64,000 nt of DNA from Chitinophaga polysaccharea (GTDB lineage Bacteria > Bacteroidota > Bacteroidia > Chitinophagales > Chitinophagaceae), in contig NZ_VIWO01000006.1 in assembly GCF_007829335.1 (NCBI RefSeq), forward strand, positions 310,001 through 374,000. The letters are read 5' to 3'. Below the pieces are notes generated by a model. The model was not told the DNA's origin. It worked only from the letters and a program-made list of their open reading frames with translations, and searched no databases. A program made the position numbers and the translations under genes. Below, piece after piece: positions 63,299-64,000 of this stretch; position 1 is the first letter of the stretch; every line of letters begins with the position of its first letter.

Positions 63299-64000
63299 AT
63301 GACGATTAATCATCAGGAAATCGAACTGATCGACAGCTTTGAACAAATTGCTGTGGAAATACATCCTTCTGCCAAAGAGGGTTCCAAAGCAGTGGCGCAG
63401 GAAATTGCCGCGTTAATCCGCGAAAAGCAGGCTGCCGGTCAAAAATGTATTTTAGGACTTGCCACCGGCTCTACGCCTAAATACATGTACGCAGAGCTCG
63501 TACGTATGCACAAGGAAGAAGGATTGAGCTTCAAAAATGTGATTACTTTTAACCTGGATGAATATTATCCCATAGAGCCGGATGCTTTACAGAGCTACAA
63601 CCGCTTTATGAAAGAACACCTCTTCAATCATGTAGATATCCCGGATGGCCAGTACTTCATTCCGGATGGTACGATCCCGAAAGATCAGATCAAAAAATAC
63701 TGCGAAGAATACGACAAACGCATTGAATCTTTAGGTGGTATCGACATCCAGGTGCTGGGTATCGGTAACAACGGTCATATAGGTTTCAACGAACCAGGCG
63801 CCAATATGAATTCCCACACCCGCCTGGTAACGCTCGACAACAGCACCCGCTTGGCCAACGCTTACGAGTTCCCCAACATGAGCCAGGTGCCTCGTTTGGC
63901 CATTACAATGGGTCTCAGCAGCATCTTCAAAGCCAAACGCATCTTGCTGATGGCCTGGGGTTCGCACAAAGCCAAAATTGTACGCCGCTCTGTAGAAGGT
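63299..64000 (+). CDS. nagB: glucosamine-6-phosphate deaminase (3' end outside window)
   Basis: Converts glucosamine-6-phosphate to fructose-6-phosphate and ammonia. 234 residues are visible from ATG 63299 and the frame is still open at the window end. Motifs: LGLATGSTPKYMYAEL, the catalytic FNLDEYYPI (Asp) and IGNNGHIGFNEPG with the active-site His/Glu. The N-terminal extension (MTINHQEIELIDSFEQIAVE) is typical of the long Bacteroidota form that carries a second, PIG-L-like domain; whether that is so here cannot be seen. A short AAACGTTT dyad lies directly before the start. Confidence 0.95.
   Translation, partial: MTINHQEIELIDSFEQIAVEIHPSAKEGSKAVAQEIAALIREKQAAGQKCILGLATGSTPKYMYAELVRMHKEEGLSFKNVITFNLDEYYPIEPDALQSYNRFMKEHLFNHVDIPDGQYFIPDGTIPKDQIKKYCEEYDKRIESLGGIDIQVLGIGNNGHIGFNEPGANMNSHTRLVTLDNSTRLANAYEFPNMSQVPRLAITMGLSSIFKAKRILLMAWGSHKAKIVRRSVEG

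Overview
The window is chromosomal DNA of a Bacteroidota bacterium, most likely family Chitinophagaceae and a Chitinophaga-like genus (inference). The signs are promoters of the TTTG / TAnnTTTG type, few Shine-Dalgarno sequences, a TonB-dependent receptor with a carboxypeptidase-regulatory-like domain, an N-acyl-ornithine transcarbamylase in the arginine operon, DUF2851 and UbiA/KdsC/Maf gene neighbourhoods, and many SPII and Tat signal peptides on glycan-degrading enzymes. No rRNA, CRISPR array, transposase or phage gene is visible.

Layout. 1-3.8 kb: class I ribonucleotide reductase (nrdB, cut by the window edge, then nrdA) and a small lipoprotein. 3.8-6.5 kb: a visibly AT-rich island, coded on the minus strand, holding related small lipoproteins (two intact, two damaged), two homologous short coding remnants that overlap lipoprotein start codons, and a 61-residue orphan end of a colicin-E5-like toxin domain 12 nt before a small immunity-like gene. 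I read it as the debris of a polymorphic toxin/immunity locus; it is the most unusual part of the window. 6.5-16.2 kb: TrmH-type RNA methyltransferase, AsmA-like protein, SdpI-family membrane protein and a TolC-MFP-RND efflux operon. 16.6-20.4 kb: lipA, an outer-membrane protein, an OsmC protein and DUF2851. 20.4-23.3 kb: a SAM-I riboswitch, an attenuator, a methionine-branch PLP enzyme and homoserine dehydrogenase. 23.3-26.2 kb: a four-gene operon (DUF2520, KdsC-like phosphatase, UbiA prenyltransferase, Maf). 26.6-33.3 kb: topA, a transglutaminase-like protein, a small lipoprotein, der, era, an initiator tRNA and ssb. 33.4-35.9 kb: a TPP riboswitch followed by a TonB-dependent receptor, probably for thiamine. 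38.0-47.0 kb: an arginine operon (argA-like, argG, argC, argD, argF', argB, argE, a GNAT gene, argH).

36-37.8 kb and 47.5-64 kb carry glycan use: two GH29 fucosidases, a GH109-like protein, galactokinase, two FucP-type sugar transporters, a ROK kinase, glycosylasparaginase, CutC, two secreted phosphoesterase-type proteins, a GH20 hexosaminidase lipoprotein and NagB (cut by the right edge). Together they suggest stripping fucose, GalNAc and GlcNAc (including GlcNAc-Asn) from glycoconjugates, import of the freed sugars, phosphorylation, and deamination to fructose-6-phosphate.

Three long imperfect palindromes of one family (about 19.0, 37.95 and 52.6 kb) sit at gene 3' ends with conserved outer arms and variable inner stems. 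They look like an interspersed repeat that doubles as a terminator.
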